Shown: piece by piece, positions 22,013 to 34,880 of the stretch | Numbering within the stretch: position 1 is the stretch's first letter | Layout of the letters: each line of letters opens with the position of its first letter | Made by a program: the position numbers and the translations under genes | The notes under the pieces: generated by a model | What the model was told of the DNA's origin: nothing | The model's input: the letters and a program-made list of their open reading frames with translations, nothing else | Databases searched by the model: none | From: Mesocentrotus franciscanus | Taxonomy: Eukaryota; Echinodermata; Echinoidea; Camarodonta; Strongylocentrotidae | DNA: 64,000 bases | Direction: 5' to 3' | Assembly (NCBI GenBank): GCA_037976565.1 | Contig: CP137666.1 | Coordinates: 52,293,271 to 52,357,270, forward strand

Positions 22013-25000
22013 TTGGATATTCAATCTAATGGCTGTTGAACTTTGTGTTAAATTAATTGTTTGTCCTAACCTGAGTTTAACTCTTCCTTTAATATTGAAG
22101 ACATGGTTTGAATTCACCCCACTCTTTCACTGTGAATCATCAAGGTTAATCAATATACTAGCTGGATGGTTGCACCTACAGTATCTCAGCCCTTTTCATC
22201 ACATACTGAGGTGTATTCAAGTTTTACTGTTGCTGGCAGAAGCTAGTCTTCAGGATCAGACCCTCTTCAGTCACATTGACAAGAGAGGGTCTGAAATGTA
22301 AGACTATATAGCCTGCACTCCACATGCCTTATGACAAAGTTAGATTACGTAGCGCATGATGAGATTACGCATGAGACTACAGTGTACATGCAAACAGAAG
22401 CTACAATTACTTCTACAGTTAACTCAGCATATTAAACTCAAAGTCAAATGGGTCAAACTTTCCCTAAATTGAATCAATTTTTGGGACCAAATTATACACA
22501 TGTTATTTAAACTTCCCAAGAAGAATTTTTCAGAAGTCAAACTATTTTATGTGGTCCCAACAGATTTAACCTGTGCAGAGGAAACTGTACTTGTTTTGAG
22601 AAGTGGAAGGATGTATGTGTGTTTTTATATCTTTCTCTTTGCTGTGCAATTGTGTGGTGTTTGTGCATAAGTGCATGCAGAGGAAACAGCTCCGGTGCAG
22701 TGTATACCCAAAGCCAAAGAACTTTGACAAAGCATATATTATAGTTTCTTGTGAGAAAATGGAAATACACTATATGAAAGTGTTCAGAAGTGCTACATAT
22801 CATTGTTTATTAATTTGGTTGACTGTTTAAGTAGATTCTTTGTGAGTATAATGGGAGTAAATGTAACTGAATTATACCTGTATCTTGTTACTTTCACAGC
22901 TGATTAAAAAAGGTCATCATTATTTATTTATTAGAGGATGTTGTTATGGCTGATTCCATGATGCCATTTCTTGTGAATGTTTCCTCAATTGCCCGTAATA
23001 TTACATGTAGTTCAACTTCATGATTTGCTCATATTTTGAATCTTGTAATAGCTACAGGATATAACTACCATTAAGAATAATCCTTTTCTCCCCTGCAGTT
23101 GATTTAGTTTTGTTATATACGTCCTTTTACGCAGGTAGCTACTTTGCTATATAGGTATGTGCTTCTATAATGATGGAACTCGTTTCCTTTATATGTGCTC
23201 TATTTCGCGTTTCGCATTTGTACCCCAGCTACTGGTAATATGTATAGATTGGTCCTGGGATGGTTTCAATTGCCTGCGTCCATTCTAATATCTCACATCC
23301 CATATCCAGCCTTGCCCTCAATCATACGAGAACATTAGCCTCCATAAAGCCCATCTCCGATATTGACCACCATCCCTCCCTTCCTCTTCCTGTCCATCTC
23401 GCCTCAGTCTCGCCTCCGACCCGGCATCAAACCCCCGTCTTCCTGCCACCCCAGAGACCATGAAGAAGTCAATGTCAGCTTGATAACCTATATTGCCATG
23501 GCTGTCAGTATCACTTACAGGAGGTCCTGATCCACAGCTCTACGCAGGTAATAAATCCCCTGTAAATGTATGACCAGAACAAGAATTGGATTCGGGATGG
23601 GAATCCGTGCAAGATGGTGGGTTCATGGTTTGCCCCAGTTTACAGTTTCCTGCCCAGACTCAATGGTTAAAAGTAAATTTGTTTAAAGTTGTTTCATGTT
23701 TAAGTATCTCATCCATATTTCCTTATTAGTATTGTTATGATTGTTATTATTATTATTGTTATTATTATTGCTATTACAATCACTATCACTACTACAATGA
23801 CTAATTATATTACTATTACTATTACTATTACTATTACTATTACTATTATTGTTTTTAAAATAATTATATCATTATCATTATCATTATCATCATTATTATC
23901 ATTATCATCATCATTATTATTATTGTTAATTCTTGGAAAAACAGAAAATCCATTACCAAGTATTGATATTACCAAGAACTGCACAAGTCATGTTGCATGA
24001 AACCCGAGATGCCCTGCACGCACTTGAGAACTCATTTCATGGGAAATGACTAGATATCGCTTCTATGACAGGTTATTTCATCGATAGAAGAAAACTGATT
24101 AATCTTTGAATGAATATTGTTATTACAAGAACTGCACATGTGTGAAATGTGTGACCCCTGATCAAGGTGCCTTGCTTGCATGCTTTAGTCAAGATTGAAG
24201 AATACATTTCATATGATGCAGATATTTTTCTTATCTGTAATGAGTTTTCTATCTCTTGAAAGGAAAATAGGAAAATGCAGGACTGAGTATTACCATACTC
24301 TTTGTTTTTAAAATCACTTCAATAAAACACTCAACAGGGACAATTCCTTTGTGACTACATCACTATCTGTAATTATGTAAGGATGTAGTTGAATAAGTTT
24401 CAAGAAAGAAAGGGCATAAAGAATTGATTTTAAAAAAGGTTTATGAAACAAATCCTCTAGATGTGCAATGACAGTTTGACCTGTTTGTATATTGTATTCA
24501 ATCTTAATTGATGAGAAAATACTGTTTGTATCACATACAAAATATATCTTTAAGTTATATTATGTCTTTGGTTAACACACTCTGGTTAATCTTGATATTT
24601 CCTATATGCTTGCTATTTATTTATGTGGTTTTTTATGACCTTTCTGTTCAGGATAACTTGTTATTAGTCTCTTCAAAATGTTGTTGCCTTCATACAACTG
24701 GTGCCCTGGATGCAATGTAAGATTCCACTCAGTTTGTGAGGTTTTTCCTCCTTTAATCGCACAAGCTTGGAACTTGGATGCATTCTGAAATACATACATG
24801 TATCATTGTAGAGCTTGGCTCAGATACTGCAAAATTTATCCATCTCTATAATAAATAAATCCTCTGAATCTTATTCAACGATGAAAGGGAGTCGTCAAGG
24901 CTTGAGGAAGGTCACGCTTCTTCTTTCAGGTGAGGCTTCTTTTGTGACGATGGAGAGACAAAAAGAGACGTGGACCCAATACCCTGGGGGAAAGGAGAAG

Positions 25001-25500
25001 CAGTCTTTCAGCATACAACAATGGCATTTCCATGATGTCGTGTTTTCATAATGGCATGAGAGATTGCTAAAAGTCACGTCTTGAAAGACGATGTGCCGTC
25101 AACCCGTTCGATCCCAGACCTGGTAGTGCGTGCAGATAGCAGACAGTCGTTTCTGAGGCATGCCCCGTTTGGGTTATATTGCCACCGTAATCTTCTGTCA
25201 AATGTTTGATGCATTCTATGTTTACGTAAATAGGGATTTCATATTGTATGGTACAGAAATGCCAGCAGCAATGGAAGGAAATGTAGGTTACTCCCTTGGT
25301 TCAAAAGCCCATATTTTAAGCAGTTGATTGTGACTTTTCAACAGTAATCCTTGTATGATGAGGTAAACCATCTCAAAATACTGCCTTGACAACATAAAAA
25401 TGACATGTAATGAAATTTACACTCTTTGTCATTTATTTTGTCCACTGCTCAAAAGAAGGCGGTAAGAGCCATATTGTCTGGCAGTGACGGCCTTCTTGCG
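22013..25500. other. Presumed intron, no gene seen
   Basis: Non-coding DNA. A perfect-armed small hairpin lies at 22256-22294 (TCAGACCCTCT / AGAGGGTCTGA). The pyrimidine-rich stretch at 23340-23460 gives a Pro-rich frame with no domain. Confidence 0.5.
23738..23930. repeat. ATT/ATC/ATTACT simple repeat
   Basis: Successive TTATTA, ATTACT and ATTATC runs over about 190 bp; the Ile/Thr/Ser frame across it is a shadow. Confidence 0.9.
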
Positions 25501-25515
25501 GAAAGCCAACAGTAT

Positions 25516-25638
25516 TTTGTTTTTATAACAGTAAATAAATTCAAATCAAGTGTGTTATAATATACAGGAATGGGAGGCAAACTATGCTGATATAACTTGA
25601 CTTGATTTGAATTTATTTACTGATATAAAAACAAAAAA
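25516..25638. repeat. Foldback hairpin, 37-bp arms
   Basis: Left arm 25516-25552 and right arm 25600-25638 are nearly exact complements (CAGTAAATAAATTCAAATCA against TGATTTGAATTTATTTACTG), with a loop of about 47 nt. Confidence 0.8.
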
Positions 25639-25834
25639 AGTGAGTACTATTAGGGCCATTCTTTAAGTGCAAATACTTATTTCTGACTCTGACTTGCTAT
25701 TCATTTATTCATGAAATAGTTTTAATTTCACTCCAGCAATTTACTGGGCCATTTAAACAAGCTTTTATGGGTGTGTTATTGGAGTGACCTTTGGAAGGTC
25801 TTGAAGTTTGTCAATTGGTGTAATGTACCATGTT

Positions 25835-26115
25835 AGAGAGTCAGAAGGGCATTGACTGTGTGAGTTTCAGCTAATGTACTGTACATTGTTAATATCTGGT
25901 GAGAGCCAGATGGTTATTAACTGCGTGAGTTTCAGCTGATATAATGTATATTTTAGAGCCAGAAGGGTATTGACTGTGTTTAAGTGTTGACTGATGTTGC
26001 ATACGTTCATCTAATGAAAGTCAGAAGAGCATTAACCGTGTTAGTATCAACTCATGTAATATACATCAGTTATGTGATCCACTGAGAGCAAAAAAGGGCA
26101 TTAAATGTATGAGCA
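25835..26115. repeat. Tandem array of half-palindrome units
   Basis: Five left-arm units begin near 25835, 25901, 25954, 26016 and 26083, each with GAG(A)GCCAGAAGGGCATT then TGACTGTGTGAGTTTCAGCT and AATGTA. Spacing is 51-69 bp. Unlike dispersed copies they lack the right arm. Confidence 0.75.
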
Positions 26116-26558
26116 GAAAATATCTTGTTTCATCACCCATGAATTCATAAGTACCAAAGTCATTTGAAGTTTCCCCTTATGCGATCTTGTGCCACTCTAT
26201 ATTAAGCCTGGCATTGAAAATTCAGTGAAATTCAAGTCCAGCTTGTATTATCGTGAAGTATGCATCCCAGCAGTATTCACAAGGCTTTGCTATCATTATG
26301 TGAGCATTTAGATAACTTGGGCAAGTGGTGAAGTTGTAGAAAATCAGCTATATTTAGAAATAGGTGATTTAGGGTTTAATTAAGAAGTAGGAGTATGAAG
26401 TATTGAATCTCTAGTTTTTACAGCTTCATTTTCATTTCAGTACTGTAACTTTTTGTACATTTCCTGGCTACCAGTATTGATTTTTTTTCTTTTCTGAAAT
26501 GCCATGTGAATTATTTTTCACTTCATATACTAAATGTGTGGAATCATGTTAAGCCAAA

Positions 26559-26776
26559 TACTGTAAAGTTATTTTCGCGTGATTAATTTTTCGCGCTGAG
26601 CGACCCCAAAACATATTCGCTGGTTCTTAAATTCGCGTTGCACGCATTTCAGCCCATTCAAAAGACGCATAAGAAGTCATGCTTATATTTTTGTGAGTTC
26701 TAAAGTTCGCGCTTGCCGGTCTTAGCGCGAAATCCGCGAAAATTAATATATCACAAATATTTCTACTTTTACAGTA
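26559..26776. mobile_element. MITE with CTGTAAA ends and TTCGCG core
   Basis: Left TACTGTAAAG...ATTTTCGCG, right CGCGAAAATTAAT...CTTTTACAGTA. Ends are inverted, with TA at both borders. The inner 120 bp holds several CGCG sites. Non-coding. Confidence 0.75.
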
Positions 26777-29207
26777 CCTCAAAATTCTAACCCTTTTTTC
26801 TTTTGACTTCAGTTTACATATGTACACTTAATGAATGTGTAATCTATCTGATATAAATGTCTCCTTTTGCGGATTTATGCAAGACATGTTAAATTGGGAT
26901 ATGGAGATACAACATAACCTTTTCACACCCACACACACACACACACACCCATACCCACACTCTCATTCTCTCACCTCTCTCTCACTTGACGGGATAATTT
27001 GTGCACATAATTGTAGACACTTTGAAATGTCAGCTGAAATTCATACTCTTGAATGGAGCGATGTAATCTATGGCTACTGGGAGCGTGGGAAGGGCTTATT
27101 TTGACAAGTTTTCCGTGACATTTGAAGATGATTTGGTCCATCGTGGGTGTTAATTGGCAAGGATCTTTGGCTAAGATAATGGTGATCCTCTCTCTTGATC
27201 TTTCTTGGCATTCCACTCCTCATCCTCTCTTCTTTTCTCACTAAAGGATATTGCCAACTTGCCAATGATTTGTGGAGAGGCTAAAGTTAGGCTTAAGAGG
27301 GGATCATTTTCTCTTTAGCTGCTTCATTGTACAAGTAATTAGGATCGATCACACATGTTTTTCCATCTCAAGTGAAATGTGTGGGCATGACAGATGATGT
27401 AGAGTACTCGCAGCTAAATTTTGTTTCGATGGAAAATATATAGACTTTATCCTGCAATTATTATTCATGGCGTAAATTGGAATCGTTGTGCATTGTGGGA
27501 CTGTCTGAACCAGCAAAATTAAGAGCAAAATCAGGAGAAATAAATTGCTGAAATTGGCATATGCTGAAACCAAAAACAGATTTATGCCCAAGTTTTACAC
27601 AAAAATGCTACACACTCCTTTTAGATTTCATGTTGTAAGAGTGCTGACATCATTTTTTAAGTAATACTTGTTAAAGTAAGGTAGATAGGAAAGGTTTTGC
27701 AATATGGAAGCATGTATCTGTAGCAATATAGTTCATTTAGTAGATGCATGGCTATCCCAGAATTCGATCAAGATATTTTTGAAGGCACGTACATATTCCC
27801 ATCAAGTGAAATAATGATTACTTGACCCGCATTGTATAATGCAATCTACCTTCTTCAGATGGGCTTTCTTTACTATACTAATGCCATGCAAGGTCAACTT
27901 ACATTGCATAAGCTTTTAGTCATGGAGTAACACACTGTGTTTTTCCATGTGCTTGTACTTTAAGATAAATTTCTTTTCTTTATGCATTACCCCCCCTCCC
28001 CCCAAAAAAAAAGCAGCAAAATAAAAAAACATAGAACAGGTGAATAATTTGCAGAGGCAATGGGGGCAGGGGGTTCGGAGTACAGAAAGTAGCTGCATGC
28101 AACAAGGCCCCACTTATCTGTATGTTCATAAGGCACAGCAATGAGAGGTGCACTCTGCCCATGTCATCTTAAATCGCAATGGTTATTCTTTTATTTATGT
28201 ATATTTAGGTGAGCTACAACAACTTAAAGATAAAGTTGAGTTCTGGTCATGCGATTGCATTGTGAAAGAAACAGTGTGGAATCGATCAGAAAAGGTTGAT
28301 CATCTAGCATATAAGTATTGGTGTGTACTGCAAGGTTCTGGAATCATCAAAATGATAAGAAATTTGGCCCAGTCTTGGTAAAGTAACAAGCACTGTACAT
28401 AGAAAGATGTACATGTATATGGGACTACACAAACATGTGGCATAAAAATCTGTCACGATTTTTATGCTGTTACATGCCATATTTAGAAATTTAAGGCATT
28501 TGAAGAGCCATGCTTTTCACAGAACATTTTTAATCTGATGTTCTTTCACACTTGTAGAATAACAATGATAACGCTCACAAATTATTTTTCACCTCTTCCC
28601 AGAACTCAACCTTCTCTTTAAGTAAAAGAGTATGTAATAAAGGGTGGAAAGTATGTGTTGGGAAGGGTTTCAATATAATTGGGAAAATGAAATTGCAAAG
28701 GCACTATATGGATGTCATCACCACCTTGCACCCTTCCCCTTGGTTTAAGTACTTCTAAGAGTGCAGTATACAAATCAAATGGAATTGGGGCAGACAACAA
28801 CAGTCCCATTCCTTTCTTTTCATGTTTTGCCATCAAGGGTTGTACCACTCTACCTTGTCTTGTCATTTAGAGCCTTAATGGTGACCCATTTCATCAACAG
28901 TTTTGTGCTTGATCGATACCAGCTTTAATCAGTCGCATGCTAAGGTCTCTCTCTCTCTCTCTCTCTATCTCTTGCATGTGCAATCTAGATTTCTCTTTGA
29001 CAGAATTTTCTTCAAAATGGAACTTATTATCAAGTAGGGGCACGATTACAGGAAGAATGTCATATGCATGTCAGTTGAATGTGTATACATGTACAAAGTT
29101 GAATAGATGGAATTATGTCGCATGAGAAATGACCCAGATATGCCAGTCACAATTAGATTGTGAATAAGGGATTGATTGTTCAAGTATCTGATAGGAAAGG
29201 TGATTTC
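26777..29207. other. Presumed intron, no gene seen
   Basis: Contains a CA tract at 26927-26948 and no recognisable coding. The 80-90-codon frames (26835-27104 +, 27349-27591 -, 28618-28866 -) have no family motif. Confidence 0.45.
28240..28625. repeat. Dispersed repeat, copy A
   Basis: Shares blocks in the same order with 57940-58245: ATTGCATTGTGAAAGAAA, GTATATGGGACTACACA, CATGTGGCAT, and AACTCACCTTCTCTTTAAGT-type sequence. Contains a perfect 11-bp hairpin at 28440-28467 that copy B lacks. Confidence 0.6.
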
Positions 29208-29293
29208 ATCTGTTTGAAGCCAGAAGGACGTTGACTCATACACTTAACTAATGTACTTCAACACAGAGTTAACGCCATTCTGCCTCCAAACAA
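29208..29293. repeat. GCCAGAAGGGC palindromic element, copy 3
   Basis: CATCTGTTTGAAGCCAGAAG on the left and ACGCCATTCTGCCTCCAAAC on the right; inner GTTGACTC / GAGTTAAC. Confidence 0.8.
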
Positions 29294-29501
29294 ACTATTT
29301 TGTGATGCCTTCCATAATCTACACAATGTCTGCATGTCAGTGCATGTAGCATCAAATGGCTGCTTACAATAGAGTAAGGTGTTACTGCCATGACAATACA
29401 TATCCAAAACAGCTTTATCGCAGGCATTTTACAAGATGATGAAGAATGAACCTGCTGAATTTTCCATTCCAGTTTAACATGAAATCCAACACTCGTTGGC
29501 T

Positions 29502-29560
29502 TAGAGCCAGAAGGGCCTTAACTCATATATTTACACAAAGTTAATGCCCTTCTGGCTTTC
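29502..29560. repeat. GCCAGAAGGGC palindromic element, copy 4
   Basis: One of the best preserved copies: GAGCCAGAAGGGCCTTAACT and AGTTAATGCCCTTCTGGCTT, about 15 nt apart. Confidence 0.85.
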
Positions 29561-32500
29561 AGCAGATCAACTAATACCTGTATCATATTTCCTTGTAGAA
29601 AACAAGCTACGTCCTGTATGAATTGATGCCAGCTCCCTCACCACAATGTCTATGGATCTCTGCGAATAAGTCTCCATTTTCAATCTCTGTCTCTATCTCA
29701 TGTATCTTTTTATGTCCCAAGGCAAACGAGAGGTATCGAATTGCTTTCCAAGGAGCTTTGCATTTTCTCACTAGTTGCTCTATATTTTTCTTCCAATCTA
29801 GTCCGTTTTTCCTCCTTCTTATTTTCTTTTTTCTTAAAAATTCCTCCTTGGCTGTGTTTTGTGGTTAAGATGTTTTTGATGGTCATGAAGAAAGAAAAAG
29901 AAAAAACAGCATGAATGCAATTAGATTGAAGCATCAGTGTCAGGACTTTTGATAACAGCTTTGCATGCCCTGGGGTAAAAGAGCTGAGATGTGTAGCTTG
30001 TATGCCTTTATCATTGTACCTCTGTATCACTCTGCAGTAATGCATCTGAGAAATCTATAAAGTCTGTAATATATGTGCTGTTTACACAAATGGAAAACAC
30101 GAGATTGAGATTTTAAAAAATCAGTGCTTTATAAGAGCATCAAGTAAACACTGCAAAGTGTTCTGTTATATGTTCACATTAGTAGAAGATATTCACCTAC
30201 AGAGAAAATATCAACTACCAAATTTTCTTGTTCCCATTGTCTTAATACAGGTATCTCCTGGTTCCCATAGGCATGGGATAACAGTTTAAGTGGTCTGTAA
30301 TGGGTCCTTTTAGTAGAACTTAACACCAAATTGCAAATTTATACCATTTTTGTGCACATCGATATGTTCACATCTGCTCAAGATAAACAACAGATTATAC
30401 ATGTATCATTCAATGTACTAAAAAAATGGTATAAGAATGAAAGATTAAAAATCTGAGTAAAGAGGTATGCCTACTCTTAATAAGTATAATACATTCATAT
30501 CAATAAGACATAAACAACATATTGGCAAATTCCAATTTTTGTATATATATATGACTTGTTGACCTTGACCCGTTATCGTTTTTGATATGTTCACATCTAC
30601 AACAGATAAATGCCAGAATTAGCAAAGTGTCACCATTGGGTATGTCGTTAATATGTCAATACCAAGAACATTTACGATTAGTTTCAACACTTTTCACTCT
30701 CTGAACATTCTAGCCTATATTCATTTCCAGGTCTCATGACTCTGGAGAAGTCATGTGACACTTACTTTCCCGGCAGATATCTCATTTCCATTCTCACACA
30801 ACAATGCTCTAATTAATGAATACCTGCCTCCTAGGTCTGGTGAAAGGTTCTGGAGAACACCTAAGAATATCTTTTACATTTGCCTTTTTGAAGTGATGAA
30901 TCCAGTGTCACGTTTCATGTAGATTTCTGTCCAGTAATGTCTGTTGTTAAAATAAGAAATGGTTTGTGCATGAGTGAGGAGGGAAACCATTTCATCAGAC
31001 AATGAAATATTTCAAGAGTGTAAGAGACAATACAAAATTCTTCCCCTAACCAAAAGAAAATAAAAAAATCCAAGTTGATTACTATGCTACTCAACTTCAA
31101 ATCTTACAGAAAGAAAGAAAAAATTTAAACTGATTTAAGAAACCTTTGTCATATATGTTGTGGAACATTTGAAGTGTATGTAGAATATGACACTTTTTTC
31201 TTAAATCATATTTTTTGGTTGATTTAAGGTTGGAATAAATCATGTCCCATTGTTTTATCTTTACTGCTCAAGTGTCCTCACATCACAGCCTGCACTTAGG
31301 GTTCTTATCCTTCAACAGTAAACATCACCTGTCTTCAAATAACCCTCAAGTTTTACACACTTGGCTATAGCATTGACTTCATCTAATTTTACCAGTAAAT
31401 ACATTTCTGTTTTTAAAAAATTATTTAGCAGTACCAGAAAAAAATAATACTGAGATGATGTGGTTAAATTTTAGCATCATGAATAGTTATGACAGCTTTT
31501 CAGAAAAGTATCCTTGAAACAAGCAGGGGCAATATTTCGAAAGTGTCTACTGCTTTGATAGAAATGTCAAAGGTCCCTTGTCTGAAGATTTTACACTCAC
31601 CCGGGGCCTCAAGGTGTAGCAGATGCAGTATTTAAATAAGGAATGAATTGTGGTCAGGTCTGTGTTCTTATTCTCATTGTAAAGGTACTATGCGTAAGTA
31701 GAAACTTTTAATACATTGGGAATTCTTTTTTCTGTTTGTTTTTATTTAAGAGATGAAAATATTGATATTGAAGAAATGTAAGCAGTATTTTCCGATGATT
31801 GACAGATTGGTTTCCTTCATGCTAACATTCTTTTGACATATTTTTTATTATTTTAATTCCATTTATTGCAAAACCCAGCTAGTTTCCAATATGCATAGAT
31901 TTTTTGGATAGATTTTTTGTATTTTTTTAAATTTCATTTCTTTTAACGCAAAACCCTGAAATAATATAGAGCCTTCCCCAGGGACCTAAAAAGCTAAAAT
32001 TTCAGGAACAAATATGTCATTGGGATTACATAAAATTGTTGGAAGACGACTATTGATTTTTCTATGATAAGTCTTGTTCTGGGGCAAATGGCGCAGTAGA
32101 TAAGTAAATATTGATGGAACAATTACCCGACTGTGTTAGTAGTAATCAGTCATTGGTAGAGAGTCAAAGAGGCTCAAATATTTGATTGCGTGATCAATGC
32201 AGGCTTAGACACGAGGGCATTGAAGATAAGAATGGAAATGAAGGATATCATAGCTATGTTTTGAATTAAGAGAAATCGGAATGAGGGATGCGGAATGGGC
32301 AGGAATGATTTAGTGGCTACTGGGTTATTATAGTTTATGATTGAATACAGATTTGTGGGATGGAATTGGACGAAGTATTGATGGTATCTCATTTTATATA
32401 TTAAATGACTAATGAGAAATGTTCCAGTAGAAGTTAACTATTTTCTTTGTCATAATTTAATGGATAACATTTTGGACATAAGTAAATGCGTTAGTTACAT

Positions 32501-32600
32501 TGGCTAGTTACTTTTAAATTATAGTCTTGAAGGAAGATATACATCAGGTGAATTTATTGCAAAAGGGTGGGATAAAGTATTAACCGATAGGAGAAAAGAG
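29561..32600. other. Presumed intron, no gene seen
   Basis: AT-rich non-coding DNA; no repeats or exons could be identified with confidence. Confidence 0.5.
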
Positions 32601-32612
32601 AAAGAATGGGTA

Positions 32613-32809
32613 GAGGAGGAGGAGGAGGAGGAGGAGGAGGAGGAGGAGGAGGAGGAGGAGGAGGAGGAGGAGGAGGAGGAGGAGGAGGAGGAGGAGGAGG
32701 AGGAGGAGGAGGAGGAGGAGGAGGAGGAGGAGGAGGAGGAGGAGGAGGAGGAGGAGGAGGAGGAGGAGGAGGAGGAGGAGGAGGAGGAGGAGGAGGAGGA
32801 GGAGGAGGA
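32613..32809. repeat. Pure (GGA)n microsatellite, about 65 units
   Basis: About 197 uninterrupted bases of GGA. Every frame is open (poly-Gly, poly-Glu, poly-Arg on plus; poly-Pro, poly-Ser, poly-Leu on minus), so frames across it mean nothing. Flanks are GA-rich to about 32880. Confidence 0.98.
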
Positions 32810-32884
32810 TAGAGAGAATAAAGAGAATAAGAGGCAGGGGGTGAGAGATAGAGACAGCAATATAAAGATAAATAGAGTAGATAG

Positions 32885-34125
32885 ATATATTGAGCAACTG
32901 AGCAAGAGAGCAAGAATTGAAAGCAATGTTGACAATTTTATTAAGATACACATGTACGTTTATTAGCCAGACAGATGAATTAGGATTAAGATGGATTCTT
33001 GCCTGAGACAAATATGTATGTGCCTGGTTTTAATGTTTAGTGCGTCATTATGTGAAAGCATGTCAAATTAATCAATAGTGGTAATTTCATCCGCCATATT
33101 CATCTTCGGATGTCGATGCCTTCTCCTCTAAGTGAAACAAAGCACAGAAAGTAGGGCACCCACAATCATTCTATAGACATGCTGTGTTCTCGGAAGATTC
33201 CTGGATCTCTGGTTGAAAGACATGTGCAACTTCATTAGCCTCAAGCTGTTTGCATAATCTACCACAACTCTTCTGCTTCCTCCATTTGCTTGATCTATGG
33301 ATTGAATTCATTATTTTGTGTCTTTCTGGCGCTGGCTAGGCTGCACGCCTGGTTACGACTTAACAAGTCAAAAGACGTGGTGTGGACGGATGACATCATC
33401 CTTAATACTAGAGTCGTCTTTATTAACCAGACTCCAATACTTTCATCTTGGATGAGCTTTTAGAATTTAATCCCTTCTTTTTATAAGTTTGAGACATCAA
33501 CATTAATTACAATCATAAATATGTAGTCCTCTCAATGTCTTTATCTATCCCATGCTTCCATTTGTTTTTTCCCACTCCCCTTTTCCTTTCACTCAATCTC
33601 ATTTTTGTCCACTTCCTGCTTATTTTGATCTTCCATGACTTACTCCAAAATATGATCCTTCAATTCTGTCAGTTAACATGCATGCACACTGATATTGATT
33701 GAGAATATTGTGCAGAGGAATTAGAGCAAAGCAATTTTATCCCTGAGCTGGCTATACTTCTTACCCTAACAAGCTAAAGTCAAATCTCCATTCTGGCATG
33801 TTTTGTATACTTAAACAATTTGTGTTCTTGTAGATTTATATGCATTTAATGGGCAAGTGGGATTTTATTTTTTACTGGAACAATTTTGACTTGTTTAGTC
33901 CTTGCTTCTTGTTCACACTTTAGTAAAAGAATAAAAATTGTAGTATTACAGAATAAAACTATGAAAAGTTATAATTTTCCATCCCTGTGTTTAAGGAAAA
34001 TGTTGTTGATCATGAGAATTCTGACATGTGCAATCTACTTTACCTGGCTTGCTTTGTCTTGCTTTTATTCATTTGAAAGTTTTTTGATGATTCTTTACTT
34101 CATGTACCTTCTCCCTCCCTTATCT
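32885..34125. other. Presumed intron, no gene seen
   Basis: Unremarkable non-coding DNA. Confidence 0.5.
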
Positions 34126-34126
34126 T

Positions 34127-34157
<31 letters not shown>

Positions 34158-34221
34158 CCTGCCTCCCTCCCTGCCTCCCTGCCTCCCTCCCTGCCTCCCT
34201 GCCTCCCTCTCTCTCTCTCTC
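34127..34221. repeat. (CT)n and CCCTGCCT repeat
   Basis: CT dinucleotides, then CCTCCCTGCCTCCCTG-type repeats, then CT again. Confidence 0.95.
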
Positions 34222-34359
34222 AGTTCATGTTTACACATTCTCTTTGAAGTAAGATAAGCACACACACTTGGATGTGGCGGTGTGATGGAATCAAAAGAAC
34301 AAGTTATTCTTACTAACGGCTCATGACGCTACTAAAAATCGATATCTTCATTATTCCCA

Positions 34360-34880
34360 GCTCTCTACTGGGCAATGCACTGCCAGGGCGAAATTTGATC
34401 TCCATCGGGACTGTAGGAGAAAAGGAAGCATTACATGACTAAAGGCCCAATTCATTTTTCTTAAAAGTCCCAGCAGACTTCATTATTCAGGTTGCGAAAG
34501 AGTGCTTGAATGCAAATCTAATCACAACTGAAGCGCAGCCATCTCGCTCACATCTCCACCATGATTGTTGTCTGCGCACCAAAGTTTGTCCCTCAAGTGA
34601 GGCAAGCCCTTTTTCTTTTGGCAAATGCCTGGAGAACCCTTGGGAAATAATCCAATTGGAAATTTTGTCCAAATTTTGGTTGGAAAGCTATTGAATTTGC
34701 AACAGATGGTGTCTGTTGTCTGAGGAAATCAATGCAAATGTAGGCCTGGCTTGAGTAATGCGGAGCTGTTTTGTGCTGTTCATGGTAATTGAGAGCAGTC
34801 AACTTGAAAAGACATTTTATTGGGTGAATTGCGCATGAGAATTAGCTTCTGGTTTACCCCACTCCACATTATTCTTACAC
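34360..34880. other. Unique low-repeat segment, possible regulatory DNA
   Basis: Complex non-repetitive sequence with two octamer-like ATGCAAAT sites (near 34510 and 34732). No credible exon. The regulatory reading is speculative. Confidence 0.2.

Noticed and set aside
30556..30572. TCAAGGTCA nuclear-receptor site (reverse strand)
   Set aside because: A nine-base match is expected about once per window of this size by chance, and there is no supporting context.
32519..33011. Poly-Ser, poly-Pro, poly-Leu and poly-Gly open frames
   Set aside because: They are readings of a GGA microsatellite in every frame, not genes.
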